Assembly: GCA_944332715.1 (NCBI GenBank)
Contig: CALVKN010000007.1
Span: 1-46,653, forward strand
Length of the DNA stretch: 46,653 nt
From: an uncultured Bacilli bacterium
GTDB taxonomy: Bacteria; Bacillota_I; Bacilli_A; RF39; UBA660
Direction: 5' to 3'
Shown here: piece by piece, positions 14,263 through 22,258 of the stretch
Layout: every line of letters starts with the position of its first letter
How positions within the stretch are numbered: the first letter of the stretch is position 1
Program-made: the position numbers and the translations under genes
The notes under the pieces: generated by a model
Told to the model about the DNA's origin: nothing
What the model saw: the letters and a program-made list of their open reading frames with translations, nothing else
Databases searched by the model: none

Positions 14263-14618
14263 TCTACTTTTCCTACTGGAAATGATGAACTAAATCTATT
14301 TTGCTTAACTCCTAGCAGTGATCCTGCACATATTATTTTATAATTGTTTGCACTTTCACAAAAATACTTTAAAGATGTTATAAATTTTTCTGAAACTTGA
14401 ACTTCATCAAAAAATATTACAGTATTATCAATATCGATAGTTTTTTCTAGCCTTACTTCGATATTTTTTATTATTTCTTCAGGTTTAAGTGTATTTTCAA
14501 ATATTTTTGTAATTTCAACATCTTTTTCTAAATTAAAATATAAATAGTTTTCAAAATTTTCTTTACAAAACTTTTCAATAGTATATGTTTTGCCTATTTG
14601 TCTAGCCCCGATAATCAT
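14229..14618 (-). pseudogene. Truncated AAA ATPase of the DUF4143 (AAA_14) type
   Basis: The fragment has Walker A GARQIGKT, the AAA_14 strand YLYFNLEKD, Walker B NTVIFFDEVQVSE, the sensor-like KIICAGSLLGV and SSFPVGKVEMEHMFP, typical of the large ATP-binding AAA/DUF4143 family (about 400-430 aa). Only about 130 residues remain: homology stops after HMFP and the DUF4143 half is missing. Upstream, the frame is open through a repeat array (KKWCQKVAFFHKPL before MIIGARQ, like the usual N-terminus) but lacks a start codon or ribosome binding site. It is therefore a decayed gene. Confidence 0.75.
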
Positions 14619-14636
14619 TAATGGCTTATGAAAAAA

Positions 14637-14704
14637 TGCAACTTTTTGGCACCACTTTTTAAGTAAAATTGCAACTTTTTGGCACCACTTTGCTAATTTG
14701 GTGC
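14637..14704. repeat. Two 21-bp direct repeats plus an inverted half copy at the ATPase 5' end
   Basis: TGCAACTTTTTGGCACCACTT occurs at 14637-14657 and 14670-14690 (33-bp period), followed by an inverted partial copy, TTTGGTGC, at 14697-14704. A TATGAT-like element for minus-strand transcription lies just beyond. This could be a regulator-binding array, a tandem duplication within the ATPase N-terminus (both copies encode KWCQKVA), or the multi-repeat end of a transposable element such as IS21; no transposase is seen. Confidence 0.65.
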
Positions 14705-14755
14705 TATGATCATATATAAAGACATTTCTAAATTAACTAGAGTTTTAAATTAAAT

Positions 14756-14965
14756 ATGAATAAACATTATATATTTACGGAATATGATACTAATTTATCA
14801 AAGATTATGTATGATGATAAATATGTCGATTACCATATTGAATTTTTTATGGCTGGTTTAAACGCTATTATCAAAAAATGGTTAAATAATGGCTACCTTG
14901 AGTCTCCAGAAGAAATAAATAAAATTTTGCAAGATGAATATAAACATATAGTTATTAATAAATAG
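14756..14965 (+). pseudogene. C-terminal fragment of a TetR-family regulator
   Basis: The 69-residue frame matches only the effector-domain tail of TetR/AcrR regulators (HIEFFMAGLNAIIKKWLNNG, ESPEEINKIL). The DNA-binding half is absent, no ribosome binding site precedes the ATG, and the upstream frame is closed. It is either a relic or, less likely, a short free-standing protein. Confidence 0.5.
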
Positions 14966-14966
14966 A

Positions 14967-14995
14967 AAAAAGAATACAATCAGGTATTCTCTTTT
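14967..14995. terminator. Bidirectional terminator
   Basis: AGAATAC (14971-14977) pairs with GTATTCT (14984-14990), flanked by an A run and TTTT, at the stop of the lipoprotein gene ending at 14994. Confidence 0.65.
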
Positions 14996-15440
14996 AGTCT
15001 ATAGTAAATTCTACATAAAAATATTCTCTATCTTCTTCTGTTGCTTCTCTTTCTAAAAATGGTATAAAGTATTTTACAATACGGTACTCTCCACTTTCAA
15101 GTGCTCCATAACAATATTCCCAATTGATATTAAAAACTATTGATTTATCATCATCAACTTGTAATCCAACATCATTAAATTCGCAAGTATTAATTGTAGA
15201 AACTTTAAGCCATACATTATCTACAAACTTTTCAATTTCATACCACTCACCGTAAGTGTTGGGATTTTCCATATCTTCAGAAACAGTAAATGATAAGCCT
15301 GTATTAGTTATAGATTCGCCATCTAATTCTATTGCCAAAGTGTAATTGGGATTGAATGGTATGTCTACTTCTTGTTTAGGTGTGCCTTGGCAACCTGTTA
15401 AAGTTAAACATAAAATTGCTAATATTATTATCTTTTTCAT
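14994..15440 (-). CDS. Lipoprotein with Ig-like (Big_14-type) domain
   Basis: 148 aa. A lipoprotein signal with lipobox LTGC (Cys 17) is followed by a beta-rich domain with SITNTGLSFTVSED, YGEWYEIEKF and a C-terminal YGALESGEYRIVKYFIPF. This pattern fits the bacterial immunoglobulin-like domain often attached to BlaR-like or lipoprotein genes. It lies eight bases after the upstream lipoprotein gene, with AAGGAG overlapping that gene's stop, so the two are one operon. Function unknown; it is probably on the outer face of the membrane. Confidence 0.75.
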   Translation of the reverse strand: MKKIIILAILCLTLTGCQGTPKQEVDIPFNPNYTLAIELDGESITNTGLSFTVSEDMENPNTYGEWYEIEKFVDNVWLKVSTINTCEFNDVGLQVDDDKSIVFNINWEYCYGALESGEYRIVKYFIPFLEREATEEDREYFYVEFTID

Positions 15441-15448
15441 TTTTCTCC

Positions 15449-15898
15449 TTAAAACTTATAATCAGTTTCACTTTCGATTATATTTTTAACTGTGTTTTCA
15501 CCTTGGACATTAAAATAACAGTTATTGGATGAGTTTTCCGGTCTAATTCTTTCTATGTTTGGCCAAAAATCAATTGTATCTAACAAATTATCGTTTTCGT
15601 CATACATTTCTAGTTCCATTTGATGAGCATCCGCTAGACAATCAGATCCGCTATAACTACTATTTGAAATTGCAGCGATTAATTCGTTAATAGTTTCACT
15701 ATCTGTGATTGTGCCAACTATTTTATCTTCCGTTAATTCTCTTATGTCTACTCTTACAGTATTTTTCAAATTATCTATTATTTCACTTTCAACATATACA
15801 GTTTCATTTTTCTCTGGAACGTTAGCCTCATCTTTATTACATCCTGTTAGTGAAAAGCCCAACATAATTAAAAATATACCTAACAATATTTTTTTCAT
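15449..15898 (-). CDS. Hypothetical lipoprotein
   Basis: 149 aa. A lipoprotein signal with lipobox LTGC (Cys 20) precedes an acidic mature part that includes IVGTITDSETINELIAAI and two later cysteines (DCLAD, NNCYF) that could form a disulfide. GGAGG lies upstream of the ATG. No family is recognised. It is first of a two-lipoprotein operon inside a region full of gene fragments. Confidence 0.7.
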   Translation of the reverse strand: MKKILLGIFLIMLGFSLTGCNKDEANVPEKNETVYVESEIIDNLKNTVRVDIRELTEDKIVGTITDSETINELIAAISNSSYSGSDCLADAHQMELEMYDENDNLLDTIDFWPNIERIRPENSSNNCYFNVQGENTVKNIIESETDYKF

Positions 15899-15954
15899 AG
15901 CCTTATATCCTCCTTTGCTACTTTAAGTATATCATATACAATTTAAAAGGCAAG

Positions 15955-15980
15955 AAAAAACACTTAGTGTAAAACTAAGT
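15955..15980 (-). terminator. Intrinsic terminator after the ASCH fragment
   Basis: On the minus strand, ACTTAG/CTAAGT (15975-15980 and 15962-15967) with a 7-base loop is followed by GTTTTTTC. Confidence 0.65.
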
Positions 15981-16130
15981 ATCAATTTCATAATTCCATA
16001 TACTAAGTTGCCCTTTTGCCTTAATTGGAGTTTCTAAAGGTTCAATGTTATCTAAAATCCAAGCATATCTTCCTTCTTGGTATTCACCACAAATATACTC
16101 TTGATAGTTTTCTTTTATTAGCAAATGCTG
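15975..16130 (-). pseudogene. C-terminal fragment of an ASCH-domain-like protein
   Basis: The minus-strand frame ending at TAG (15975-15977) reads YICGEYQEGRYAWIL, DNIEPLETPIKAKGQLSIWN. This is the characteristic end of small ASCH-type RNA-binding-fold proteins (G-x-Y-x-x-GRYAWIL ... PI-x-a-K-G ... lWn). There is no start codon; upstream it is fused out of frame to an AlbA_2-type N-terminus. Confidence 0.5.
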
Positions 16131-16227
16131 AGACTGATTTAAGCCAACTTTTTGGCTTACTATATTCGACCTTTTCTTTAAATTCGATATTTGTACTCTC
16201 TATCTTTCCATAATCCTCTAAATGCAT
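16081..16227 (-). pseudogene. N-terminal fragment of an AlbA_2/Schlafen-type ATP-binding regulator
   Basis: A proper start (GGAGGAG, three bases, ATG at 16227) opens MHLEDYGKIESTNIEFKEKV and PKSWLKSVSAFAN, the canonical N-terminus of the AlbA_2 (divergent AAA-4/Schlafen-like) family of several hundred residues. Homology stops after about 38 residues, where the frame enters ASCH sequence out of frame and ends at TGA (16081). The promoter and repeat array upstream look intact. Confidence 0.65.
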
Positions 16228-16245
16228 TTTCTCCTCCATTCAGTT

Positions 16246-16366
16246 TCAAAAACCGGACTTTTTTCTCAAAAACCGGACTTTTTTACTTAATTCTACCATA
16301 AAAGTCCGGTTTTTATATTATTTTTGAATCGAAAACCGGACTTTTTTTCTCGAAAACCGGACTTTT
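16246..16366. repeat. Five-copy repeat array (core AAACCGGACTTTT) around a promoter
   Basis: The motif AAAACCGGACTTTT occurs in direct orientation near 16249-16264, 16269-16284, 16332-16347 and 16353-16366, and inverted at 16300-16315. Pairs are spaced 20-21 bp. A minus-strand -10 (TAGAAT, 16290-16295) sits between the copies, with the inverted copy over its -35 region. The layout suggests multi-site binding controlling the promoter of the AlbA_2-type gene at 16227. The rightmost copy overlaps the copZ stop codon. Confidence 0.8.
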
Positions 16367-16568
16367 ATCTTTCTACTTCAAAACCTAAATTTTCAATCTT
16401 AGTAATTACTTCATTTAATATCTTTTCTTTTTTTACTTTTATAGTTAATGATTTATTTTCTAGTGATACATTAAATGATTCTACACCTTTAATGGTATTT
16501 AAAACATTATTGATACGATTTACGCATCCTTCACATTTCATTCCGTTAATTGTTAATTTATATTCCAT
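16365..16568 (-). CDS. copZ: Copper chaperone, HMA domain
   Basis: 67-aa heavy-metal-associated domain with the metal site GMKCEGC (residues 9-15) and the usual beta-alpha-beta-beta-alpha-beta pattern ending LGFEVE. It delivers Cu(I) to the P-type ATPase or a regulator. Its ATG overlaps the TAA of the copA-like gene by one base (TAATG), with AGGAGG inside the end of that gene, so translation is coupled. Confidence 0.88.
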   Translation of the reverse strand: MEYKLTINGMKCEGCVNRINNVLNTIKGVESFNVSLENKSLTIKVKKEKILNEVITKIENLGFEVER

Positions 16569-18742
16569 TATATTTTCCTCCTTCCAAATATATATGAATT
16601 TAAAACAACGGTTAAACTACTTATAGTCATAGCAATACTTCCAAACATCGGAGTCATCTTTATACTTGCAAATACTCCAGCAGCAATAGGAATCATACAT
16701 AAGTTGTAGATAAATGCCCAGAAGAGATTTTGTTTAATAACCCGATAAGACTTTTTACTAATATTGATTAAATCTAGGATATTATTTATATCATTATTCA
16801 TCAAAATTACATCTGATGAAGATGCTGCAATATCTGTGCCATCGGATATACTTATACCAACGGTTGCTTTAACTAAGGCTGGGGCATCATTAATACCATC
16901 ACCTACCATGGCAACTTTTTTACCTTCATTAATTAAATTATCAATAGTATTTGCTTTATCTTGGGGTAAAACATCAGCATAGATGTTGGTAATACCTATT
17001 TCACTAGCAATAATACTAGCTGTTTCTTTATTATCTCCGGTAAGCATTATGACTTCAATTCCTGAGTCTTGGAATTTCTTAATAACGTGCTGAATATCTT
17101 TTCTAATTGTATCCCGAAGCCCAATTAAGCCGATGACCTTTTTGTTTTGAATGACATAAATTATACTACAACCAGCACTAGTTAATTCTTGATAGTTTTC
17201 AGTGTAAGCATCTTCAATATTTAAATCTTTTAAGATACTTGCATTACCAAGATAATAGGTTTTATGAGTAATACTACCCTTTATTCCCTTACCGGGGATA
17301 ACTTGATAGTTAGTAACATTTAATTTCTCTTTTACTTTGAAAGCTTGCGCTATAGGATGATTAGATAAATTTTCAATGTTAGCAACTATATTTAATAGTT
17401 CTTTATCTGTAAGTGTAGAATAATTAAACATTTTATAAATATTTAATTTGCCATATGTTAATGTTCCTGTTTTATCAAATACTAACGTATCAATATCCTT
17501 GGCTTTCTCTAATACTTCTCCATTACGTAAAAATATTCCTTTTTTAGCACATAATCCATTTGCTACAACATTTACTAGTGGTACTGCTAGACCTAAAGCG
17601 CATGGACAAGCAACAACTAAAATGGTAACAAAATGCGTTAGAGAATCAGTGAGTGATGAACCTAAAGTCAAGTGAACTATAAATGTTAAAATGGCTATAA
17701 CTATAACTATTGGTACAAAGTAACCACTTATTTTATCAGCAAGGCGTTCAATCTTACTCTTGTTAGATGTAGCATTAATTACTATTTCAATAATTTGGGA
17801 TATTGTTGAAGATTTACCTATTCTTTTAGCGTTGTACTCTAAATAACCATCATAAAGGATGGATCCTGCGATAACATTATCTCCAGCCCTTTTTAATACA
17901 GGATTAGATTCTCCGGTGATAAAAGATTCATCAACATAGCTTTTACCGCTTTTAACGATACCATCAACCGCAATTTTTTCTCCGGCTTTACTTATGAGCA
18001 AATCATCTTCTTTTACTTCATCGATGGTTACTTTAACTTCTTCATCTTCTTTTTTTAACACTGCATATTCGGGAGTAATTTGTACTAATTCTTTTAAGGC
18101 ACTTTTAGTTTTTTCTTTACCAAGGGTTTCAATGAAGCGCCCTAATTTAATAAAATAAATAACCATACAAGCAGATTCAAAATAAAGATTGTGGATAAAA
18201 TTAGAGTTACCAACAAGTATTTCAATATAGCCATATAAACTATATAAAAAACTACATAGGACACTAAACATAACTAAAGTATCCATATTGGGCATTTTAT
18301 GAATTAAATTTTTAATACCACTTTTGATAATATCGAAGCCATAGATTAAAAATATAATTGAAACTAATAACATAAACGTTGCAAGTATTACGGGATGATT
18401 GTGATTAATCAAGGGAAATGCTGGAGCATTTATCATGTGATACATAGAAACATACATTAAAAATATTATAACTACACCTAAAATAATTAATTTATATTTA
18501 TCACTAGAATTAGATTCTAATTCATCTATTCTTTTAAATTCGCCGAGACTTTTAAAACCTGCTTCCGAAATATATTTTTCGATCGTCTTAACTGAAATAC
18601 TATCATATTCTACTGTTGCTAAGGATAATACTAAGTTTACGGATGCGCTAATTATTCCTTTTTGTTTAGAAAGGTATTTTTCTAAACCAGAAGAACAAGC
18701 ACTACAAGTCATCCCTGAAATTTTTAAAACTATTTTCTTCAT
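16568..18742 (-). CDS. copA: Copper-transporting P1B-type ATPase
   Basis: Exports Cu(I) across the cytoplasmic membrane using ATP. Counting from the upstream GTG at 18751, the 727-residue protein has one N-terminal HMA domain (GMTCSAC, 13-19), eight predicted transmembrane helices, the actuator TGES (about 279-282), the metal-binding CPC (382-384), the phosphorylation site DKTGT (426-430), an HP-type motif (SNHPIAQAF) and GDGINDAPAL. The ATG at 18742 gives the conventional MKKIVLKISG start; neither start has a strong ribosome binding site. With copZ it forms a copper-efflux operon; no copY/csoR lies nearby. Confidence 0.93.
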   Translation of the reverse strand: MKKIVLKISGMTCSACSSGLEKYLSKQKGIISASVNLVLSLATVEYDSISVKTIEKYISEAGFKSLGEFKRIDELESNSSDKYKLIILGVVIIFLMYVSMYHMINAPAFPLINHNHPVILATFMLLVSIIFLIYGFDIIKSGIKNLIHKMPNMDTLVMFSVLCSFLYSLYGYIEILVGNSNFIHNLYFESACMVIYFIKLGRFIETLGKEKTKSALKELVQITPEYAVLKKEDEEVKVTIDEVKEDDLLISKAGEKIAVDGIVKSGKSYVDESFITGESNPVLKRAGDNVIAGSILYDGYLEYNAKRIGKSSTISQIIEIVINATSNKSKIERLADKISGYFVPIVIVIAILTFIVHLTLGSSLTDSLTHFVTILVVACPCALGLAVPLVNVVANGLCAKKGIFLRNGEVLEKAKDIDTLVFDKTGTLTYGKLNIYKMFNYSTLTDKELLNIVANIENLSNHPIAQAFKVKEKLNVTNYQVIPGKGIKGSITHKTYYLGNASILKDLNIEDAYTENYQELTSAGCSIIYVIQNKKVIGLIGLRDTIRKDIQHVIKKFQDSGIEVIMLTGDNKETASIIASEIGITNIYADVLPQDKANTIDNLINEGKKVAMVGDGINDAPALVKATVGISISDGTDIAASSSDVILMNNDINNILDLINISKKSYRVIKQNLFWAFIYNLCMIPIAAGVFASIKMTPMFGSIAMTISSLTVVLNSYIFGRRKI

Positions 18743-18753
18743 ATCAATCACTA

Positions 18754-18788
18754 ATTATATTATATAATAATTAAATAAAACTAGACAA
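18754..18788 (-). promoter_or_regulatory. Promoter of copA-copZ
   Basis: On the minus strand, TTGTCT (18783-18788) and TATAAT (18759-18764) are 18 bases apart; a second overlapping TATAAT is at 18754-18759. No clear CopY or CsoR operator is seen. Confidence 0.5.
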
Positions 18789-18837
18789 CGAAAAAATGCA
18801 GTATACCATATAATGACAATTTACCTACAAAAATTTT

Positions 18838-19071
18838 TTACACCCTTAACTCTGGTCTTGCTTGACTTTGCAATTCTTTTTTAGCTTCAGCACAACATTC
18901 ATAATAGTCATATGGATAATCCTTAACAGTTTCTACTTTAAATAGATCTGCTCCTGTTTTGGCAGCAATTTTTTCAGCAACTATTTCGGTATTACCTTTA
19001 TCGATGTTTCTAATGCCATCACTCATATAGTTTTCCCCAGTATGAGAAAAATAAATTACTAATTTTTTCAT
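18838..19071 (-). pseudogene. Truncated flavodoxin
   Basis: The N-terminal 70 or so residues are flavodoxin-like: MKKLVIYFSHTGENYMSDG (phosphate-binding loop), TEIVAEKIAAKTGADLFKVE and YPYDYYECCAEAKKELQSQARPEL. The protein stops at ELRV, before the flavin-binding WWG/90s-loop region, at half of normal length (about 150 aa). The promoter and ribosome binding site look functional, so the gene was probably lost recently by a 3' deletion. Confidence 0.7.
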
Positions 19072-19095
19072 AATCCTCCTTTATTAACTAATTAT

Positions 19096-19126
19096 ATCAT
19101 AACGTCTGGAGATAACTCTAAGTCAA
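19096..19126 (-). promoter_or_regulatory. MerR-type promoter (19-bp spacer) of the flavodoxin gene
   Basis: On the minus strand, TTGACT (19121-19126) and TATGAT (19096-19101) are separated by 19 bases that contain an imperfect dyad, TAGAGTTATCTCCA. An overlong spacer with a centred dyad is the hallmark of promoters remodelled by MerR-family activators. No MerR gene is in the window. Confidence 0.6.
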
Positions 19127-19158
19127 GAGTAAAAGAAAAAAACTCTTGCGAGTTTACA

Positions 19159-20046
19159 TTAATGATGATGGTGGTGAGTACTATTTGATACTTTTACTAC
19201 ACAATCGTGTTCAGGACATTTTTCCTTAGAACTTTCTAGTTCGATAGTGCTATGAGCAATTCCATGTTCCTTTAAGCATTCTTTTATAGCTTTTTTGGTA
19301 GCAGTTAAATCTTTAACATCACTTACAGCATGAAGTGTTGCATAGTTATTTACCCCATCGATGCTCCAGATATGGATATGATGAATATCATTTATATTAG
19401 GAATTTCTAATAATTCTTTTTTTATGTGATCAATATCGATTGAAGCAGGAGTTTTCACTAAGAATAAATCTAGGACAGATTTTAAATTCTTTAGGGCATG
19501 AATTAAAATATAGCAAGCAATACCAATACTCATAATAGAATCGATATAGGAAATATCGGTAAACTTCATTAAAATTGATCCGATGAATACTACAATCCAA
19601 CCTAGGACATCTTCAAGCATATGTAAGTTTACTGACTTTTGATTCAATGAATCTCCATCTTTAGTTTGATAAGCAGCTAGAAAATTTACAATGATACCAA
19701 TAATAGAAATTATAATCATGCCATTATAATGAACTGCCACAGGATTAAATAAACGATTGATTGCACTTATCATAACTACTATGGAACCAGCAGCAAGAAA
19801 AGTAGTTGTTAGAAAGGCTCCAAGGACTGAGAAACGCATATAACCATAGGTATATTTATAATCTGGTTTCTTTTTACTTTTTCTTTCCAAAATATAGGAT
19901 AAGCCAATACTAAAAGCATCAACAAAATCGTGGAAAGCATCTGAAATAATTGCAATACTGCTTGTAAGTAAGCCTCCGATAATTTCAAAAATAGAAAAAC
20001 CTAAGTTTAGTATAAAGGCAATTAAAATATTTTTATCAGTTTTCAT
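19159..20046 (-). CDS. Cation diffusion facilitator (zinc/cadmium exporter, CzcD/ZitB type)
   Basis: 295 aa with six transmembrane helices. The metal site is formed by SDAFHDFVD in helix 2 and HMLEDVLG in helix 5, followed by a cytoplasmic C-terminal domain with HHIHIWSIDG. The extreme C-terminus is His-rich (five His in a row) and contains CPEHDC, a likely metal-sensing tail. It exports Zn(II) or related ions in exchange for protons. Its ATG overlaps the end of the TetR gene by 11 bases, with GGAGG ahead, so the regulator and exporter are coupled. Confidence 0.9.
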   Translation of the reverse strand: MKTDKNILIAFILNLGFSIFEIIGGLLTSSIAIISDAFHDFVDAFSIGLSYILERKSKKKPDYKYTYGYMRFSVLGAFLTTTFLAAGSIVVMISAINRLFNPVAVHYNGMIIISIIGIIVNFLAAYQTKDGDSLNQKSVNLHMLEDVLGWIVVFIGSILMKFTDISYIDSIMSIGIACYILIHALKNLKSVLDLFLVKTPASIDIDHIKKELLEIPNINDIHHIHIWSIDGVNNYATLHAVSDVKDLTATKKAIKECLKEHGIAHSTIELESSKEKCPEHDCVVKVSNSTHHHHH

Positions 20047-20638
20047 GAGTATCCTCCATCATATATTCTATTAGTTTAATAGTTTCTTCTTTCATAAATT
20101 CATAATCATACCCTTCGTGTTGATGATAAACTATTTCATGACATAAGTTATCAACCATATTAATTAATAAATGAACTTTTTCTTTAATGTTGGCAGTATT
20201 AGGAAAGTTATTTACTAATTTTTCGGTTGCAGTTTCTTCATTGCAGTTAAATATCGTAAATACTTCATTATCTAGACAACTCATTGACATGAGTTCTTTG
20301 TGAGCATTTTTAGTAAGTGTATGTGCTTTAATAGCATCATCAATCATATTGCGCAATATTTTATCAAAATTTTCCTTAGTAATATTTTTATTTTCTAAAG
20401 CGTTTAGCATTGGAAACATTAACTTTTCCGCATAAAGTTTTGTTCCAGCGATGAAAATATCTAATTTATCTTTAAAATATTGATAGATTATGCCAGTTGA
20501 AACATTGGCAGAAGCAGCAATGTCAACACAAGAGATGTTATGATAACCTTTTTCACACATAAGGCGAAATCCAACATCAATTATTTTTCGTTTCTTTTCT
20601 TTGGATGATTCTTTGATTGGTTCACGAACATTAGGCAT
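20036..20638 (-). CDS. TetR/AcrR-family regulator
   Basis: 200 aa from the ATG at 20638. An upstream in-frame ATG at 20647 lies too close to the AAAGG ribosome binding site. The N-terminal helix-turn-helix has [41 protein letters not shown]; the rest is the helical ligand domain with several Cys and His ([30 protein letters not shown]). It is coupled to a CDF exporter, recalling SczA, the zinc-sensing TetR regulator of czcD in streptococci. Metal sensing here is inference. Confidence 0.85.
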   Translation of the reverse strand: MPNVREPIKESSKEKKRKIIDVGFRLMCEKGYHNISCVDIAASANVSTGIIYQYFKDKLDIFIAGTKLYAEKLMFPMLNALENKNITKENFDKILRNMIDDAIKAHTLTKNAHKELMSMSCLDNEVFTIFNCNEETATEKLVNNFPNTANIKEKVHLLINMVDNLCHEIVYHQHEGYDYEFMKEETIKLIEYMMEDTHEN

Positions 20639-21332
20639 TATCTTCATCCTTTAAGTAATAATGTTTAATTGGTTTTAAGTTATCATCTAGTTCATAAACT
20701 AAAGGTACTCCGGTAGGGATTTCTAAGTTCATGACTTCATCATCTGATAGATTATCTAAATATTTAACAAGACCCCGAAGGGAATTACCATGAGCAACAA
20801 TGATTATTTTCTTACCTAATTTTAAGTCTAGTACAATAGTAGATTCATAGTAGTCCACTACTCTTTTGATGGTATCAACAAGATTTTCTGTTAAAGGTAA
20901 TTCACTTTCCGGTAATCCTTTGTACATTGGATCATTTCCTGGATATCTTGGATCGTCTTTAGTTAAGGCTGGAGGTCTAACTTCAGCACTTCTTCGCCAT
21001 AATCTTACTTGTTCTTCGCCATATTTTTGTCTTGTTTCATCTTTGTTTAAGCCCTGCAGTGCTCCATAATGGCGTTCATTTAGTTTGTAGTTTTCAATAA
21101 CAGGAATATCTAAATCTAATTCTTTTAAAATTAGATTCAGAGTATCTTGAGCTCTTTTTAATACCGAGGTATAAGCAACATCAAAAGTGTAATCCAACTT
21201 TTTTAGAGTCTTACCGGCATTAATTGCTTCTTTAATTCCATTATCTGATAAACCAACATTAGTCCAACCAGTAAATTTATTTTCTAAATTCCAAATACTC
21301 TCTCCATGTCTAACAATCACTAATTTTTGCAT
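20631..21332 (-). CDS. gpmA: 2,3-bisphosphoglycerate-dependent phosphoglycerate mutase
   Basis: Interconverts 3- and 2-phosphoglycerate in glycolysis. The phospho-acceptor His is in [27 protein letters not shown]; the family blocks [26 protein letters not shown] and [17 protein letters not shown] follow. 233 aa is normal. It lies eight bases after the SufB-like gene and overlaps the TetR gene, so a glycolytic enzyme sits inside an Fe-S/metal operon. GGTGG precedes the ATG. Confidence 0.95.
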   Translation of the reverse strand: MQKLVIVRHGESIWNLENKFTGWTNVGLSDNGIKEAINAGKTLKKLDYTFDVAYTSVLKRAQDTLNLILKELDLDIPVIENYKLNERHYGALQGLNKDETRQKYGEEQVRLWRRSAEVRPPALTKDDPRYPGNDPMYKGLPESELPLTENLVDTIKRVVDYYESTIVLDLKLGKKIIIVAHGNSLRGLVKYLDNLSDDEVMNLEIPTGVPLVYELDDNLKPIKHYYLKDEDNA

Positions 21333-21340
21333 TATTCCAC

Positions 21341-22258
21341 CTACTTCAAGAATCCTTCAATTATTGCCGCTTCGGCATCTTTCTCACTTAAACCCAGAGA
21401 CATAAGTTTTAATAGTTGTTCACCAGCAATTTTGCCAATCGCTGCTTCGTGAATTAAATTGGCATCAACATATCCGGCATAAATTTCCGGAATTGCTTTA
21501 ACACGGCCATTATCTTTAATTATGGCATCGCATTCAACATGAGCATAACACTTAGTATTACCTGTAACATTTGATTTAAATTCTTGATAAGAGTCATCTG
21601 TTGCTACACTTCTACTAGTTACATGAGTGCTAGCATTTTCACCATTTAGTTCAATATTAAATTCAGTCTTAGCGCTTTGAGCATTATTGGTAAGTATTTT
21701 TTCATTAACAACAAGCGTTGTATTTTCGGCAAGTTCTGCTTTGGTAATACGAATAGTATCATCAACTCCCTTTATTTGGACACTATCCATAGTCATAGAT
21801 GAACCTGGTTTCATATATATTTCGGTAGTTGGATTTAATACTCTTTTCCCATCACCTTTACCTTCACCATAGTGTTTTTCAACATATTTTACTTTGGAGT
21901 TTTCACTTAAGAAAAATCGATGGATGCCATCATGTTCACTATCCTTATGTAAATCATTGTGAATTCCACAGCCTGCCAGGATAATGACATTAGAGTTTTT
22001 ACCGATGTAAAAATCATTATAAACAACATCAGTTAAACCACTTTCCGTAATAATAACAGGGATATGCACAATACCAAATTTAACGTTATCTTTAACAATT
22101 ATATCGATACCACTTTTATCTTTTTTAGAAACTATATCGATATATGGTGAAACACTTCTTTTAATGCTTTCCCCATTTTTACGAATATTGATAGCATCAG
22201 CATGTTCATAATCACTACCTAGAACTTCAGTTAATAATTCTTCATCAACTTTATTCAT
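21341..22258 (-). CDS. SufB/SufD-like Fe-S scaffold of the minimal SufBC (SMS) type
   Basis: 305 aa, much shorter than bacterial SufB (about 465). It has the parallel beta-helix core, [23 protein letters not shown] in the middle, and the conserved SufBD end [30 protein letters not shown] followed by IIEGFLK. Only SufC accompanies it, with no SufD, SufS or SufU in the operon. This is the pattern of the two-component SMS system described in archaea and anaerobes. It would assemble Fe-S clusters with the SufC-like ATPase. The start overlaps the upstream stop by four bases (ATGA). Confidence 0.8.
   Translation of the reverse strand: MNKVDEELLTEVLGSDYEHADAINIRKNGESIKRSVSPYIDIVSKKDKSGIDIIVKDNVKFGIVHIPVIITESGLTDVVYNDFYIGKNSNVIILAGCGIHNDLHKDSEHDGIHRFFLSENSKVKYVEKHYGEGKGDGKRVLNPTTEIYMKPGSSMTMDSVQIKGVDDTIRITKAELAENTTLVVNEKILTNNAQSAKTEFNIELNGENASTHVTSRSVATDDSYQEFKSNVTGNTKCYAHVECDAIIKDNGRVKAIPEIYAGYVDANLIHEAAIGKIAGEQLLKLMSLGLSEKDAEAAIIEGFLK

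Noticed and set aside
14637-14690. Complete IS21-family element
   Set aside because: Only two repeat copies are seen; no istA/istB or second end is present, so an IS origin stays a possibility only.
16246-16366. CRISPR array
   Set aside because: Copies are short, in mixed orientation, with 6-7 bp or irregular gaps instead of unique spacers of 30 or more bp, and no cas genes are present.
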